Shown here: in pieces, positions 1 through 5,309 of the stretch | Numbering within the stretch: the first letter of the stretch is position 1 | How the letters are laid out: each line of letters begins with the position of its first letter | Assembly (NCBI GenBank): GCA_003695505.1 | Contig: RFIY01000360.1 | Location: forward strand, 1-6,450 | DNA from: J088 sp003695505 [NCBI: Candidatus Dadabacteria bacterium] | GTDB lineage: Bacteria > J088 | DNA: 6,450 nucleotides | Direction: 5' to 3' | The notes under the pieces: model-generated | What the model was told of the DNA's origin: nothing | The model's input: the letters and a program-made list of their open reading frames with translations, nothing else | Databases searched by the model: none | Made by a program: the position numbers and the translations under genes

Positions 1-403
1 CGGCCTCAAAGCAGACCTTCGTGCCATTGCGTCTGACACGTTCGCGATGCAATACGCGGTCGATTTCGGGCAGGCGCCGCGCCGTCTGCTCCGGATTCGC
101 CGCGATCCAGGCATCCCGAAATGCCTGGCAACGTTCACGCCGGCACCGGTTGCAGGGTCGGTGACCGGCCGAGAACGCGGTCGCCTCGTCGAGGAAGAAC
201 AGCTCAGAGTAAGTACCCGGGCCGAATACCTCACGGCGTTTCCCCTTGTACTCAAGCGTACACAGCACCCAGTTGGGGTGGCGCCAACGGTGCACGATGC
301 GCTTATGCTCGTCGTGCAGGATCCCGCGATTACCCATCCAGGCGCCGCGTGCGTTCACAGCCAACAGGTTACCGAAGGGGTCGACTCGATTCTGTAGTGG
401 CAT
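1..403 (-). CDS. Conserved protein of unknown function, 3' part beyond window edge
   Basis: The minus strand is open from the ATG at 403 to the left edge, giving 134 codons with no stop, so the protein is cut at its C-terminus. It begins MPLQNRVDPFGNL and contains WMGNRGILHDE (about residues 22-32), a WVLCTLEYKGKRR strand-like segment (45-57), YSELFFLDEATAFSAGHRPC (65-84) and a cysteine cluster C84, C87, C92. I recognise this pattern from a family of uncharacterised bacterial proteins that start in nearly the same way; no function is known to me. The cysteines could bind a metal, which is inference. There is no signal peptide or membrane segment. The start at 403 is preferred because GGGAG (minus strand, 415-411) lies 7 bases upstream; an in-frame ATG at 409 would leave only one base. 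It lies 77 bp downstream of the ADP-ribosylglycohydrolase gene on the same strand and may be co-transcribed with it. Confidence 0.85.
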   Translation of the reverse strand, partial: MPLQNRVDPFGNLLAVNARGAWMGNRGILHDEHKRIVHRWRHPNWVLCTLEYKGKRREVFGPGTYSELFFLDEATAFSAGHRPCNRCRRERCQAFRDAWIAANPEQTARRLPEIDRVLHRERVRRNGTKVCFEA

Positions 404-480
404 GGCCATGCTCCCGTACCGCTGCATGCCGTCCGATCAGGAACGGACAGCCCGACAGGGACAGTGTACCGTGGATGTCT

Positions 481-1683
481 TCAGGAACGATGCGTCGGCT
501 TGTGGTGACAAAGCTGCAAGGCCAGCTCGCGGATGTCTTCGGCCATAACCAGCCTGTCGAGCCAGGGCGCGGGGATGGCCTCGACGCCGTACCACGCGCC
601 GGCGATCTGGCCGACGATCGCGGCCGTCGTGTCGGCATCGTCACCGAGATTGGCGGCCAGAAGCACCGCGTCCCGGAAGTTGTCGGTGCGCCAGAAGCAC
701 CAGCAGGCGGCTTCGAGTGCATCCACCACGTAACCGCTGCCGCGAATCTCATCGGCAGATTTGGCGCGATAGCTGCCTCGGGCGATCGCGGCGATGCGCG
801 GGCTGAGTTCGGCCGGGTTCAATCCATCGGGGTGGAGGACGTGGGACTTCGATCTTCCGTCAAACGCGTGACACAGCATGGCCGCCAGGAGGCGGCAGGC
901 GTCGACACATTCGGCGGCGCCGTGGGTCGTGCGCGATGATTCCGCTGCCTGGCGAATGGCCGCGGAGATGTCGGGGTAGAAGAACATTGGCACCGGCGCC
1001 AGACGCATGATCGATCCGTTGCCGGCGCTGTGCGGATCGGTCGAGCCGGCGAATGGTTCGCCGCTCTGTTCGAAGCGGTGCAGCGCCGCCCGCACCGTGT
1101 TGCCGATGTCGAAACAACGCCCCGTGCTGCTCCAGAGGCCGTTTCGGTACCACTCCAGGTAGCGCCGCATCTGATCGGCGGGGTCGAAGCCGCTGCAACT
1201 CAGCAGGCTGTCGGCCAGGCACAGCGCCATCGAGGTGTCGTCGGTCCACGCACCGGCGGGCAGATCGAATGGTCCGCCGCCCACCATGTCGGTGAGCGGC
1301 GCGAAGCTGCCGCGGGGCCTGAACTCGACGGTCGTGCCGATGGCGTCGCCCACCGCAAGACCAAGCAGGCAACCGAGCATGCGGTCTTCGACGGTTGCTT
1401 CCGGGGGTTCGACAAAGGGCCGAACGACGATGCCGCCGAAGCGTGCTTCCTTCGCCCTGCAGCGGATCCCATCGACCCAGCAGATGTCCGCGTCGTACGG
1501 GCTGTTGTCGTCGATGTAGAAGCCACGACACCCGCCGATGTCCACGTTGCCAAATCCAACCCGCCGCCCGCTCGCATCCACCGCGCGCTCGATGCACGCC
1601 TCGCACAGGTAGTCGGGATAGCGCGCAAACGCAGTGACCGGCGCGCCGCAGATGCCGCAGGGCTGGGTTTCTGACTCACTCAC
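481..1683 (-). CDS. ADP-ribosylglycohydrolase (DraG/ARH family) with N-terminal cysteine-rich domain
   Basis: A 400-residue cytoplasmic protein. Residues about 99-380 carry the ADP-ribosylglycohydrolase motifs in order: GCLLGLAVGDAIG (104-116) followed by E120, WTDDTSMAL (146-154), GNGSIMRLAPVP (221-232), TTHGAAE (252-258) and GDDADTTAAIVG (347-358). In DraG and ARH3 relatives the TDDT and GxDxDT aspartates hold two metal ions that cleave ADP-ribose from proteins or small molecules. D148, D149, D349, D351 and T352 are present, so the enzyme looks active; its substrate is unknown. Residues 9-90 form an extra domain with C9xxC12, C27xxC30 and later C52, C68 and C75, ending in a conserved-looking CRAKEARFGGIVV stretch (75-87), probably a zinc ribbon-like module. 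The GTG start at 1683 is chosen because GAGG lies 6 bases upstream; an in-frame TTG at 1725 has no spaced ribosome site. The gene lies 91 bp downstream of vapC on the same strand. Confidence 0.9.
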   Translation of the reverse strand: MSESETQPCGICGAPVTAFARYPDYLCEACIERAVDASGRRVGFGNVDIGGCRGFYIDDNSPYDADICWVDGIRCRAKEARFGGIVVRPFVEPPEATVEDRMLGCLLGLAVGDAIGTTVEFRPRGSFAPLTDMVGGGPFDLPAGAWTDDTSMALCLADSLLSCSGFDPADQMRRYLEWYRNGLWSSTGRCFDIGNTVRAALHRFEQSGEPFAGSTDPHSAGNGSIMRLAPVPMFFYPDISAAIRQAAESSRTTHGAAECVDACRLLAAMLCHAFDGRSKSHVLHPDGLNPAELSPRIAAIARGSYRAKSADEIRGSGYVVDALEAACWCFWRTDNFRDAVLLAANLGDDADTTAAIVGQIAGAWYGVEAIPAPWLDRLVMAEDIRELALQLCHHKPTHRS

Positions 1684-1689
1684 GCGCGA

Positions 1690-1693
1690 CCTC
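1690..1693 (-). promoter_or_regulatory. Ribosome binding site of the ADP-ribosylglycohydrolase gene
   Basis: The minus strand reads GAGG at 1693-1690, six bases before the GTG at 1683. This favours GTG 1683 over the in-frame TTG at 1725, which would add 14 residues with no similarity to the rest of the domain. Confidence 0.5.
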
Positions 1694-1713
1694 GATCCGT
1701 TGCGTTCCGTACC

Positions 1714-1741
1714 ACAATACCGCAACCTGACGGCAATGCAA
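1714..1741 (-). promoter_or_regulatory. Candidate promoter for the ADP-ribosylglycohydrolase gene
   Basis: On the minus strand TTGCAT (1741-1736) and TATTGT (1719-1714) are separated by 16 bases, each matching four of six bases of the sigma-70 boxes. It lies in the 91-bp gap after vapC and would give a short leader before the GTG at 1683. It could let this gene be expressed apart from vapBC. No terminator after vapC was found, so read-through is also possible. Confidence 0.3.
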
Positions 1742-1774
1742 GGACCCGAGGGCCCGGTCGATGAAATGTGCGGA

Positions 1775-2206
1775 TCAATCGATGACGGTCAGATTGGCCT
1801 TGCGCGCGCCGTGCACCGTGTCGACGGAGATGTGCCGGTCGAATGTGACGAAACGCCCCTCGTGGGCGACCGCAAGCGCGAGAAGGTAGCTGTCCGTGAT
1901 TTGCTTTGGGCCGTGGATGCGGTCGTGGCGAATCAGGCTGGCCGAAAGCAGCGAAACGTCATCGGGCCAGAATTGATGCCAGCGTGTGGCGGTGGCATCG
2001 GCAAGCAGCTCGACGGCCTGGCCGAACGGAATCGGTGCAGGGTAGGCAGGCGTGGTGATGATGCGCAGGAAGCCATTCTGTGTGATGGGGCACGACGCCC
2101 AGCCGTGATCGATGGACCCCTCGAGCCAGGCGCGTGCGTCGTCGTGCCGGACATGGTTGGCGTCGAACAGCGCAATCAGGACGTTGACGTCCAGCAGTGC
2201 CCGCAT
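1775..2206 (-). CDS. vapC: VapC-type PIN-domain ribonuclease toxin
   Basis: A 143-residue PIN-domain protein, a normal length for VapC. It begins with the LLDVNVLIALFD strand that carries the first metal-binding aspartate (D6). It then has CPITQNGFLRI (39-49), ITDSYLLALAVAHEGRFVTFDRHI (103-126) with D105 and D123, and a short tail. VapC toxins are Mg2+-dependent RNases that cut tRNA or rRNA and are silenced by their VapB partner; the RNA target here cannot be read from sequence. The CPIT(E/Q)NGF(V/L)R pattern places it with the VapC group common in mycobacteria and proteobacteria. The usual second acidic residue, glutamate, is Q43 here. The ATG shares one base with the vapB stop codon (TGATG at 2208-2204), so translation is probably coupled to the antitoxin; no independent well-placed ribosome site is seen. 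Confidence 0.93.
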   Translation of the reverse strand: MRALLDVNVLIALFDANHVRHDDARAWLEGSIDHGWASCPITQNGFLRIITTPAYPAPIPFGQAVELLADATATRWHQFWPDDVSLLSASLIRHDRIHGPKQITDSYLLALAVAHEGRFVTFDRHISVDTVHGARKANLTVID

Positions 2207-2448
2207 CAGTACGGGCCATCCTCGCGCAACGCGTCGATCATTTCATCGGTCACGACGACGCCTCGTTTTCGGGCCAGCGGGCGGAACCCGTAAAAGGCGT
2301 CCTCTTCCTGAGCAGCGTCGCGTGTTTCGGCTTCCAGTGCGGTGCGGGCCAGATCGGACAGCACCTTGCCTGCGGATGTCCTTGACCGTCTCGCGCGCTG
2401 TTTGACGATCTGCAGGACATCGTCGTCGATGTCGAGGGTCGTACGCAT
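2206..2448 (-). CDS. vapB: VapB-type ribbon-helix-helix antitoxin
   Basis: An 80-residue protein directly upstream of vapC. The N-terminal half (MRTTLDIDDDVLQIVKQ, continuing to about residue 42) fits a ribbon-helix-helix DNA-binding fold: a short beta strand with alternating residues, then two helices around SAGKVLSDLARTALE. The C-terminal half (FYGFRPLARKRGVVVTDEMI, 52-71) resembles the toxin-wrapping tail seen in VapB partners of this VapC group. VapB neutralises VapC and, with it, represses its own promoter. The tandem 7-bp boxes just upstream (2463-2496) are the obvious candidate target. No Shine-Dalgarno sequence precedes the ATG at 2448; the -10-like TACAAT ends six bases before it, so the message may be leaderless. 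Confidence 0.92.
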   Translation of the reverse strand: MRTTLDIDDDVLQIVKQRARRSRTSAGKVLSDLARTALEAETRDAAQEEDAFYGFRPLARKRGVVVTDEMIDALREDGPY

Positions 2449-2454
2449 ACCAAC

Positions 2455-2484
2455 ATTGTATGCGCATCACGCATCACGCATCAA
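2455..2484 (-). promoter_or_regulatory. vapBC promoter, possibly producing a leaderless mRNA
   Basis: On the minus strand TTGATG (2484-2479) and TACAAT (2460-2455) are separated by 18 bases. The -10 box matches five of six consensus bases. Only six bases lie between the -10 box and the vapB ATG, so a transcript starting at the usual distance would begin at or next to the start codon. The spacer is made almost entirely of the TGATGCG repeats, so a protein bound there would block polymerase. Confidence 0.6.
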
Positions 2485-2496
2485 ATATCTGATGCG
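2463..2496. repeat. Operator array: three tandem 7-bp boxes plus one inverted copy
   Basis: The plus strand reads CGCATCA at 2463-2469, 2470-2476 and 2477-2483, head to tail with no gaps. After six bases (AATATC) comes the exact reverse complement TGATGCG at 2490-2496. All four copies are identical. The outer pair 2477-2483 / 2490-2496 forms a perfect inverted repeat, and the first box also overlaps the small palindrome ATGCGCAT (2460-2467). The array covers the spacer and -35 box of the vapBC promoter and lies upstream of the divergent DUF523 gene. Ribbon-helix-helix dimers often bind short direct or inverted repeats cooperatively, so this is probably the VapB or VapBC autoregulatory operator. 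Confidence 0.7.
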
Positions 2497-2531
2497 GGTG
2501 CTGCCTGCGCATTTCGGCCGTACGCGGCACC

Positions 2532-3290
2532 ATGTCAGCCATGATGTCAGCAATGAGCGAAACCACTGAACAACCCATCCCGCGCGTCGTCACGAGTCGT
2601 TGCCTCGAATCGGAGCCGGTACGCTATGACGGCACCGGTGTCGCGGTGCCCGGACTGCGCTGGTTGCTGCGCTATGTCGAGCGGGTGACGGTCTGTCCAG
2701 AGATCGCGGTTGGCCTCGGCGTGCCGCGACCGCCGATTCGTCTGCTGCGTGAGGACGGTGAGCTGGTCGTCCGTGACACTGTGAGCGGTCGCCGCGTGGA
2801 CGAGGCGTTGCGGGATTACGCGACCTCGTTCGCGGCCGGCGCTGCGACCGTGGACGGATTCATCCTCAAGGCGGGCTCGCCGAGCTGCGGTCTCGGGTCG
2901 GCAAAGATCTGGCGCGCGCTGGACGGTGATGACTGGGACGGGCGCGGTGACGGCGTGTTCGCGGAGCAGTTACAGAGGATGCGGCCGGATCGGCTGTTCG
3001 TCGACGAGTGCGCACTGACGACCGTGGATGGTTGCCTGGTGGTGCTGGCGCGGCTCAGGGCGCTGGCGCGGATCCGTCAGGTTGAACGCGGGCGGGCGGA
3101 TGCCGCATCGCTGCGGCCGCTGGCTGCGCTGACAGACATTGATCCGGCGTCGCTGGATGCGAACGATCTGCGTGAGCGGGTCATGATGGCGCAAGGCCCG
3201 GTCCGGGCCGGGGAGGGGCTGCTCGCCGACATCGACGGTGCGGCTTCAGATGAATTGGCGCAAATGATCGAAGAGGTTGCGGACGCCTGA
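2532..3290 (+). CDS. DUF523 family protein (TudS/YbbK-like, probable iron-sulfur protein)
   Basis: A 252-residue protein whose first about 155 residues match the DUF523 pattern: VVTSRCLESEPVRYDG (19-34), VTVCPEIAVGLGVPRPPIRL (52-71), GFILKAGSPSCGLGS (109-123) and GDGVFAEQL (139-147). The three cysteines expected in this family are C24, C55 and C119. In the characterised member TudS, a thiouracil desulfidase, three such cysteines hold a [4Fe-4S] cluster; whether this protein has that activity is unknown. The SRC start of the motif is closer to the DUF523 half of YbgA-like proteins, which also carry DUF1722. Here the C-terminal about 95 residues are helical and alanine/arginine-rich with no DUF1722 that I recognise. 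ATGs at 2532, 2541, 2544 and 2553 are in frame with no clear ribosome site; the exact start is unsure. The 3' end overlaps the convergent regulator gene by 45 bp. Confidence 0.85.
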   Translation: MSAMMSAMSETTEQPIPRVVTSRCLESEPVRYDGTGVAVPGLRWLLRYVERVTVCPEIAVGLGVPRPPIRLLREDGELVVRDTVSGRRVDEALRDYATSFAAGAATVDGFILKAGSPSCGLGSAKIWRALDGDDWDGRGDGVFAEQLQRMRPDRLFVDECALTTVDGCLVVLARLRALARIRQVERGRADAASLRPLAALTDIDPASLDANDLRERVMMAQGPVRAGEGLLADIDGAASDELAQMIEEVADA

Positions 3291-3863
3291 GCCCCAGTTC
3301 TTGAGATCCTGGATGCTGCGCGGCGTGCGCAGCGCAATCAGAATGCGCAGCAGTTGCTGCGCGATCTCGGTCATCCGCAGCAGGAACCGCAGCCGGTCCG
3401 CGCGCCACGGGTGTGGTTCGCGGGTGCTGTCGAGCAACTCCGCCTCTTCGAGTGCAGCTTCGAGGCGGATGCGGGCGGCCTCGATCAGCATCCACTCGCG
3501 CGAGCGGAGTACGTCGGCGATCGTCGGCCAGACGTCGATCACGGCCTCGTAGGGTGCATTGCGGCTGTCGTCGGTGGCCCGGATCAGGCCCAGATCGACC
3601 AGCTCGCCGACCGCGCCACTGACCAGCGAGCGGCTGATGTCCAGTCGTCGCGCGATATCGGCTTGCGTCAACGGGTAGCGCGACAGCGCGAGCAGGCACC
3701 AGATACGGCCATAGACGCCTTTGAAGCCCCAGTATTCGATGAACTCGCCGACGGCGTCGCAGGCGGCCAGAACCTTGCGCTCCAGGCGTTCCTGCTGCAG
3801 CCCGGCTCGCTCGGGTGCAGGTTGGTGGCCCTGGATCCTGGATGCGGTGTGCTGCTGTGTCAT
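3246..3863 (-). CDS. GbsR/MarR-type transcriptional regulator
   Basis: A 205-residue cytoplasmic DNA-binding protein. After a polar N-terminal tail (1-25) comes the GbsR-type core: EFIEYWGFKGVYGRIWCLLALS (40-61), a winged helix-turn-helix with LTQADIARRLDISRSLVSGAVGEL (65-88) and DLGLI (90-94), and then a wing. The C-terminal part (115-205) is helical, which fits the dimerisation region. GbsR-like regulators (COG1510) are MarR-superfamily repressors; the best-known members control glycine betaine synthesis or uptake in response to choline. The family is usually about 180 residues, so the N-terminal tail is a little long. The gene is divergent from menF, 153 bp apart. The inverted repeat at 3939-3966 and a partial half-site (GAACA, 3880-3884) near its own start make it a candidate regulator of menFD and of itself. 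This is inference from position. The ATG at 3863 lacks a Shine-Dalgarno sequence. Confidence 0.85.
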   Translation of the reverse strand: MTQQHTASRIQGHQPAPERAGLQQERLERKVLAACDAVGEFIEYWGFKGVYGRIWCLLALSRYPLTQADIARRLDISRSLVSGAVGELVDLGLIRATDDSRNAPYEAVIDVWPTIADVLRSREWMLIEAARIRLEAALEEAELLDSTREPHPWRADRLRFLLRMTEIAQQLLRILIALRTPRSIQDLKNWGSGVRNLFDHLRQFI

Positions 3864-3869
3864 GCGTTC

Positions 3870-3898
3870 ATTCTAGCGCGAACATCAGCCGGATTCCA
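3870..3898 (-). promoter_or_regulatory. Weak candidate promoter for the GbsR-type gene
   Basis: On the minus strand TAGAAT (3875-3870) matches five of six -10 bases and ends six bases before the ATG at 3863, the same spacing as at vapB. The hexamer 17 bases upstream (TGGAAT, 3898-3893) is a poor -35 box. If used, the transcript would have almost no leader, which fits the missing ribosome site. Confidence 0.3.
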
Positions 3899-3928
3899 TT
3901 TTCTTCCTGCGGACGGCGAATAGGTCGA

Positions 3929-3957
3929 TTGTCGTGAGCAGTTGTTCACGGTAGCAT
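3929..3957 (+). promoter_or_regulatory. Candidate promoter of menFD
   Basis: TTGTCG (3929-3934) and TAGCAT (3952-3957) are exactly 17 bases apart, each matching four of six sigma-70 consensus bases. Transcription would start about 3964, giving a leader of roughly 50 bases before menF. The -10 box lies in the spacer and edge of the perfect inverted repeat, and one repeat arm fills part of the -35/-10 spacer, an arrangement typical of a repressed promoter. Confidence 0.5.
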
Positions 3958-3966
3958 GAACAACTG
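3933..3966. repeat. Inverted repeat operator in the menF promoter
   Basis: The arms CAGTTGTTCA (3939-3948) and TGAACAACTG (3957-3966) are exact reverse complements over 10 bp, separated by 8 bases. The left arm is also half of a second near-palindrome at 3933-3950: CGTGAGCA and TGTTCACG around a central GT, with one mismatch. This gives three TG(A/T)(A/G/T)CA-like half-sites in 34 bp, suggesting two adjacent dimer sites or alternative binding registers. It overlaps the candidate menF -10 box. The adjacent GbsR-type protein is the most likely binder, by position only. A transcript hairpin is less likely, because the putative start site is inside the right arm. Confidence 0.65.
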
Positions 3967-3978
3967 GTGTCCGGATGT

Positions 3979-4003
3979 CCCGGCCGCCGGGGGCTTCGGC
4001 CCC
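3979..4003 (+). other. GC-rich leader hairpins before menF
   Basis: Two stem-loops are possible in the menF leader. CCCGG (3979-3983) pairs with CCGGG (3987-3991). GGGGC (3990-3994) pairs with GCCCC (3999-4003) around a TTCG loop, a very stable tetraloop when closed by C-G. The two stems compete for bases 3990-3991. The second stem ends one base before the ribosome site at 4005. There is no T-run, so it is not an intrinsic terminator. It may stabilise the message or set ribosome access. Confidence 0.35.
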
Positions 4004-4004
4004 G

Positions 4005-4011
4005 TAGGAGG
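4005..4011 (+). promoter_or_regulatory. Strong ribosome binding site of menF
   Basis: TAGGAGG is a near-perfect Shine-Dalgarno sequence, five bases before the GTG at 4017. It fixes the start of menF and is the strongest ribosome site in the window. Confidence 0.85.
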
Positions 4012-4016
4012 GTCCA

Positions 4017-5309
4017 GTGGTCTTATCCATACCCCGTCGTGATGCGGTCGATCCGTTGCTTGCGGCAGCGCCCGTTGTCGAGCGTCTCGTGCTGCCGAAA
4101 GGTACGGATCCGTGGTCGTTTGTCGCCGCACTTCCTTTGTCGGCGCCGGCCTGGTACTGGCACGATCCCGACGCGGGTGAAACCCTTGCCGCGGCTTTTG
4201 CGATCGCAGCGGGCACGGGCGAGCCGCAGTGGGATGCGTGGAGCGAACTGGTTTCACGCATTCGTGAACAATGCGACGGCGCCGTGCGTCTCTGGTTCGG
4301 CGGGGCCCGGTCGGGTGCGGATCGGGTCGCCGCGACGATGCCCGCGGACAGAGCCTGGATGGTACCCGGTCTGACCGTGCGCCGTGACCAGACGGGAGTG
4401 GCGGCGTGGTTGTGTGGCGATGCCGAGACGCGACGCGCCTTGCGCGCCATCTGCGAGCGGGCGTCCACAGGTTCGGATGCACTCGAGGTCGTTGCCGAAA
4501 CTCGGTGGGATGAGATCGCCACCGATTCGTGCGCCGACTGGAACGCGCGCGTCGAAGCGGTTCGCGGCGCCATTCGTGATGGGCGACTTCATAAGGCGGT
4601 TCCCAGCCGCCGGGTCTGGTTCCGCGCCGACAGGGTGGATGCAATGCACGCCGGGCTACGCGCGCGGTTGCGTCGAACACCCGACCGGGTGGCCCTGCTG
4701 GTCGAGCAGGAGTCCGGTCTGTTCGCCGCCGCGACGCCGGAGACGTTGTTCACAGTCGCTGCCGATGGGACCTTGCGGACGCATGCGCTGGCCGGCACGC
4801 TGGCGCCCGGCGCCACGATCGATGCGTTTCTCGACAACGCGCGGTTGCGCGAGGAGCACGAGCTCGTCGTTGCGGACATCTGCAAGGTACTGGAGTCGCT
4901 CGGACTGGCGCCGCAGGCGGCCACGCCACGCGTGCGACCGGCGGGAGCCGTCTGCCATCTGGAGACACCGATTCTTGCACACGGCGCCGATCGCTGTACG
5001 CCGCAACAGTTGCGGAACGCATTGCATCCGACCGCTGCGATCGTCGGCGCGCCACGCCGCGAGGCCGCCGCATTCATCGACGCACTCGAACCGTTTTCCC
5101 GCGGCTGGTTCGCCGCGCCGTTCGGCTGGACCGACGGCGGGCGCAACAAGGCGGTCATCGCGATCCGTTCGGTGTGGCTCGACGACAGCGGTGCGCATGC
5201 GCTCGTCGGGGCCGGCATCGTGGCCGACTCCGAACCGGATCTCGAATGGGAAGAGACCGAGCGCAAACTCGACAACATGCGGCAGATGATCGGGATGGTC
5301 AACGCGTGA
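4017..5309 (+). CDS. menF: Isochorismate synthase MenF
   Basis: A 430-residue enzyme, almost the length of E. coli MenF (431). It converts chorismate to isochorismate with Mg2+, the entry step of menaquinone synthesis. The chorismate-binding domain fills the C-terminal about 260 residues. Visible motifs are RLHKAVPSRRVWF with the general base K193, ATPETLF with the general acid E242, HALAGT ending in T261, EEHELVVADI (279-288), LHPTAAIVGAPRREAAAF around H337, EPFSRGWFAAPFGW, and GAGIVADSEPDLEWEETERKL near 398-419. K193, E242 and T261 keep the spacing seen in MenF, Irp9 and MbtI. The N-terminal about 150 residues are the variable lobe. Linkage to menD argues for menaquinone rather than siderophore synthesis (EntC). 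The GTG start is set by TAGGAGG five bases upstream. A candidate promoter and operator lie 50-90 bases upstream. The gene overlaps menD by four bases. Confidence 0.95.
   Translation: MVLSIPRRDAVDPLLAAAPVVERLVLPKGTDPWSFVAALPLSAPAWYWHDPDAGETLAAAFAIAAGTGEPQWDAWSELVSRIREQCDGAVRLWFGGARSGADRVAATMPADRAWMVPGLTVRRDQTGVAAWLCGDAETRRALRAICERASTGSDALEVVAETRWDEIATDSCADWNARVEAVRGAIRDGRLHKAVPSRRVWFRADRVDAMHAGLRARLRRTPDRVALLVEQESGLFAAATPETLFTVAADGTLRTHALAGTLAPGATIDAFLDNARLREEHELVVADICKVLESLGLAPQAATPRVRPAGAVCHLETPILAHGADRCTPQQLRNALHPTAAIVGAPRREAAAFIDALEPFSRGWFAAPFGWTDGGRNKAVIAIRSVWLDDSGAHALVGAGIVADSEPDLEWEETERKLDNMRQMIGMVNA

Noticed and set aside
429-450. A stem-loop (7-bp arms with one G-U pair, 8-base loop) between the ADP-ribosylglycohydrolase gene and the next gene, considered as a terminator.
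   Set aside because: The stem is short and no T-run follows on the transcribed strand, so it is not an intrinsic terminator; it may be chance pairing.
121-939. A 272-codon plus-strand open frame over the left edge genes.
   Set aside because: It is antisense to the conserved unknown protein and the ADP-ribosylglycohydrolase, both of which have motif support; its translation is low complexity.
1684-1725. A TTG start 42 bases upstream of the chosen ADP-ribosylglycohydrolase start.
   Set aside because: There is no spaced ribosome site for it, and its start region overlaps the candidate -10 box; GTG 1683 has GAGG six bases upstream.
1740-1762. GC-rich partly symmetric stretch after vapC, considered as a terminator.
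   Set aside because: The pairing is imperfect and no T-run follows in the minus-strand direction.
2059-2065. An extra TGATGCG copy inside vapC, considered as a distant operator box.
   Set aside because: A single 7-mer is expected about once by chance in this length on both strands; it is isolated and within coding sequence.
1634-2293. A 219-codon plus-strand open frame opposite vapC.
   Set aside because: It covers the well-supported vapC on the other strand and has no recognisable motif.
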